From assembly GCA_029779385.1 (NCBI GenBank), contig JAKPAQ010000243.1:1-14458 (forward strand): a stretch of 14,458 nt of DNA, given 5' to 3'. Source of the stretch: Actinomycetes bacterium. GTDB taxonomy: Bacteria; Actinomycetota; Actinomycetes; Propionibacteriales; Nocardioidaceae. Positions within the stretch are counted from its first letter, which is position 1. The number at the start of each line of letters is the position of its first letter. Made by a program: the position numbers and the translations under genes. Below are positions 12,030 through 14,458 of the stretch, piece after piece. The notes beneath the pieces are model-generated. The model was not told where the DNA came from and made no database searches. It saw only the letters and a list, made by a program, of their open reading frames with translations.

Positions 12030-14458
12030 TGCTGCTGTAGGCCACTACCCCATGGCGAAGTTGGTCGAGAGCTTCGCGGGCGGTCTCGCGTAGCGGGCCA
12101 GGCCCGGCCGCATCGGCTATCTGGGCGATCGTGTCAATCAGTTGCTTGGTGGCACGAACGAAGTCTCCGGCGGCCATTTCGGCACTGCCTAGAACGTCAT
12201 CAAGGTTGGCGCCTTCGCACCAATGCCAGATCGCTTGGGCAAAGCCGAAGTCTGGTCGGCGCAAGAACCGCAACCGATGAGAGCGTTCAAGTTGATCGAG
12301 TTCAAGCCACAGCAGGCCCATCGCTTCGGCAGACTGCTTTACCTGCCTGGTTGGGTAGCGCGGTGGTGGCGCATCTTCGGCGTTTCGGGACTCATAAGTT
12401 AGCCCGCTGGCGAGGGCCGCCAGCTCGGCCGCAGTCAGGTTCTCCCAGTAGCCCCGGCGTACCGACTCGCTAACCACCAGATCCGACTCACCATAGATCC
12501 GTTGGAGTCTTCTGCCTTCTTCGGTTACCTCATCGCCGGCCAGATAGCCGAGGGCGTCAAGAACTTCACAGACGCGGTCGAACTGGCGGGCAACCGTGTT
12601 GGTCCGCTGATCGACCTTGCGCCTGGTCTGTTCGGTCTCGCGGTCGAGTTTGACCAGCCGCTCGGCCCACCTGGCGTGTGATTCTCGGTCGGGGCAGCCA
12701 TGACAAGGATGTGCCCGCAACTGACTTCGTAGTTCGTCGATCTCGGGGTTCTGCGCGGCGGGTTCCTCTCGGTGCTGCTGGGGCCGGTCGACCAGGTGAC
12801 CGGCGCGAGTGCGCAACGTCGAGGCAAGGTCACGACGGGACTTGGCATCGCGGAAATTGAACGACTTGGGAATGCGCAACTGACCCAGTGCTTCAACCGG
12901 CGTCGGGAAGTCGATCATCGCCAACCGTCGCGCGTGCCGGCTTGCGGTCAACACAAACGGTCGAGGCCCATCGAGTGCGTCCAAACCAGGATCGAGAACC
13001 ACCGCAAGTCCGGCGAATTTGCCAACCGGCACGTCGATGACGTCGCCACGGCGAAGTTCGGTGAGCGAGGCGATCGCTTCTTCACGCCGCGCGGCCTTTC
13101 GATCTTTTGAACCGGTCGACTCAAGGTCACTTAGTTGGCGCCGAAGCCCCATGTACTCCATGAAGTCGCCCTGGTCGCAGGTTGCAGCCTCGCGGTAACC
13201 CGCGACCGCCTCATCAGACTTGCTGACCTGGCGGACAAGCCCCACTACCGAACGGTCGGCTTGGAACTGGGCAAAGGACTGTTCCAACAGTCCCCTTGCG
13301 CGCTCGCGGCCCACTTGGTGGACGAGGTTGACCGCCATGTTGTACGAGGGTCTAAACGACGAGTTCAACGGATAGGTTCGGGTCGAAGCCAGCCCGGCGA
13401 CGTGGCGAGGGTCCAGCCCCGCTTGCCAGAGTACGACGCCGTGTCCTTCGACATCGATGCCTCGGCGGCCTGCCCGGCCGGTTAGTTGGGTGTACTCCCC
13501 CGGCGTGACGTCAACGTGCTTTTCGCCGTTCCACTTGGTGAGTCGGTCGATCACCACCGAACGCGCTGGCATGTTGATGCCCAGCGCCAAAGTTTCGGTC
13601 GCGAACACGACTTTTACTAGTCCCGCGCTGAACAGGTCTTCGACGCACTCCTTGAAAGTCGGCAACATGCCCGCGTGGTGGGCGGCAACGCCGCGACCGA
13701 TCGCGTCGCGGAACGCCTTGAAACCGAGGACGTGTAGATCTTCGTCGGGAAGGTGGGTACACGCTTGGTCGACGTGGGCGTGGATCTGGTCGCGCTCCTC
13801 GGGGGTGGTCAGGTTCATCCGAGCAGCCAAAACTGCGTCGACCGCATTGGCACAACCGGCACGGCTGAAAATGAAGACGATTGCCGGCAACAAGGCTTCG
13901 GCATCGAGCTTGGCGACCAGTTCGATTCGATCCGGGGTGCGGTGGCGGCTGCGTGGCCGCTTGCCGCCCTTTTCGGGACGGCGACTGCGATTCTTGTTGA
14001 ACGCCCGGTTCCACTGGGCGTCATCGCGTGCCAACCGTTCCAGTTCTCGGTTGACCGATTGTGCCGGATCGTCTGGCTCGAACAGTCCGTATAGTCGCCG
14101 GCCAACCAGGACGTGCTGGTGCAGTGGCACCGGCCGTTTTTCTTCCAGAATCGTGATCGTGTTGCCGCGAACTTCGGTCAGCCAGTCGCCGAACTCCTCG
14201 ACGTTTGAGACGGTCGCCGACAGCGAGACGATCGACACCGAGGACGGCAAACCGATGATGACTTCTTCCCAGACGGCTCCGCGAAACCGGTCGGCCAGGT
14301 AGTGGACCTCATCCATCACCACATGGCCCAGACCGTTCAGTGTTGACGAACCGGCATAAATCATGTTTCGCAGCACCTCGGTGGTCATCACCACCACCGG
14401 AGCTTCGCCGTTGATGGTGTTGTCGCCGGTAAGCAGACCAACTTGATCCGCGCCATAA
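12019..14458 (-). CDS. helY: HelY-type Ski2-like DEAD/DEAH-box helicase, 5' end missing (runs off right edge)
   Basis: The visible 812 residues are the C-terminal portion of a Ski2/Mtr4-like superfamily 2 helicase. The frame stays open to the edge, reading YGADQVGLLTGDNTINGEAP before VVVMTTEVLRN, so the Walker A part lies outside. Seen in order in the fragment: motif II as DEVH (49-52), motif III SAT (80-82), the second RecA domain with IVFIFSRAGCANAV, HHAGMLPTFKECVEDLF, ATETLALGINMPAR and motif VI QLTGRAGRRG. These are followed by the arch-like region and a DSHCT-type C-terminal domain. A CHGCPD segment in the C-terminal half is shared with HelY proteins. Ski2-like helicases unwind structured RNA for decay; the actinomycete HelY substrate is not settled. 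It is near the exonuclease and peptidase, as in M. tuberculosis Rv2089c-Rv2092c. Its stop overlaps the exonuclease by 11 bases. Confidence 0.93.
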   Translation of the reverse strand, partial: YGADQVGLLTGDNTINGEAPVVVMTTEVLRNMIYAGSSTLNGLGHVVMDEVHYLADRFRGAVWEEVIIGLPSSVSIVSLSATVSNVEEFGDWLTEVRGNTITILEEKRPVPLHQHVLVGRRLYGLFEPDDPAQSVNRELERLARDDAQWNRAFNKNRSRRPEKGGKRPRSRHRTPDRIELVAKLDAEALLPAIVFIFSRAGCANAVDAVLAARMNLTTPEERDQIHAHVDQACTHLPDEDLHVLGFKAFRDAIGRGVAAHHAGMLPTFKECVEDLFSAGLVKVVFATETLALGINMPARSVVIDRLTKWNGEKHVDVTPGEYTQLTGRAGRRGIDVEGHGVVLWQAGLDPRHVAGLASTRTYPLNSSFRPSYNMAVNLVHQVGRERARGLLEQSFAQFQADRSVVGLVRQVSKSDEAVAGYREAATCDQGDFMEYMGLRRQLSDLESTGSKDRKAARREEAIASLTELRRGDVIDVPVGKFAGLAVVLDPGLDALDGPRPFVLTASRHARRLAMIDFPTPVEALGQLRIPKSFNFRDAKSRRDLASTLRTRAGHLVDRPQQHREEPAAQNPEIDELRSQLRAHPCHGCPDRESHARWAERLVKLDRETEQTRRKVDQRTNTVARQFDRVCEVLDALGYLAGDEVTEEGRRLQRIYGESDLVVSESVRRGYWENLTAAELAALASGLTYESRNAEDAPPPRYPTRQVKQSAEAMGLLWLELDQLERSHRLRFLRRPDFGFAQAIWHWCEGANLDDVLGSAEMAAGDFVRATKQLIDTIAQIADAAGPGPLRETAREALDQLRHGVVAYSSITS

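Noticed and set aside
13457..14302. 281-codon open frame antisense to helY
   Set aside because: It is low-complexity, rich in Arg, Ser and Pro, and lies opposite conserved helicase motifs. It is a high-G+C shadow frame with no family signature.
1..14458. Mobile element, CRISPR array, toxin-antitoxin or phage defence system
   Set aside because: No transposase, integrase, direct-repeat array or paired small toxin and antitoxin frames were seen. All genes fit ordinary chromosomal actinomycete families.

Overview
The window looks like a compact, gene-dense piece of an actinomycete (Actinomycetota) chromosome. The main evidence is RbpA, an RNA polymerase-binding protein found only in that phylum. 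Supporting evidence is a polyprenol-phosphomannose synthase next to Lnt, a HelY-type Ski2-like helicase, and a MurA-family enzyme with an N-terminal XRE helix-turn-helix domain. Base composition by eye is moderately high G+C. I saw no rRNA, tRNA, CRISPR array, insertion sequence, integrase or phage gene. No stretch longer than about 135 bases lacks a gene.

Layout. Bases 1-1275 (minus strand) hold a luciferase-like flavin monooxygenase followed 5 bases later by the start of a UvrA-like tandem ABC ATPase that runs off the left edge. A 133-base divergent gap separates these from a class I polyphosphate kinase 2 (plus). That gene meets a ceramidase-like membrane hydrolase (minus) tail to tail with overlapping stop codons. 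The ceramidase-like gene is divergent from a small metallo-beta-lactamase-fold hydrolase (plus). Next is a plus-strand run: XRE-MurA fusion, glycerophosphodiester phosphodiesterase, UMF1/Atg22-like MFS transporter, rbpA. This run could be one operon (15-base gap, ATGA overlap, 28-base gap). rbpA converges with a minus-strand operon in which an M24 peptidase, lnt and ppm1 are linked by GTGA and ATGA overlaps. The peptidase is divergent from a plus-strand 5'-3' exonuclease, which in turn converges with the minus-strand helY helicase. helY is cut at the right edge before its Walker A motif.

How the genes fit together. Several act at the envelope. The MurA-family enzyme makes the enolpyruvyl ether of UDP-GlcNAc. 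Lnt N-acylates lipoproteins, and Ppm1 makes polyprenyl-phosphate-mannose for mannosylation. The phosphodiesterase recycles phospholipid head groups, and the ceramidase-like protein may act on membrane lipid amides. The exonuclease and helY are nucleic-acid enzymes, and rbpA sets basal transcription.

The most interesting signals are regulatory. A perfect 7-bp-arm palindrome sits on the apparent leaderless promoter of the XRE-MurA gene, which suggests an enzyme that represses its own promoter. The RbpA zinc site has lost two of its four ligands. Every tail-to-tail gene junction in the window overlaps. I found no clear candidate for a wholly new defence or mobile system.
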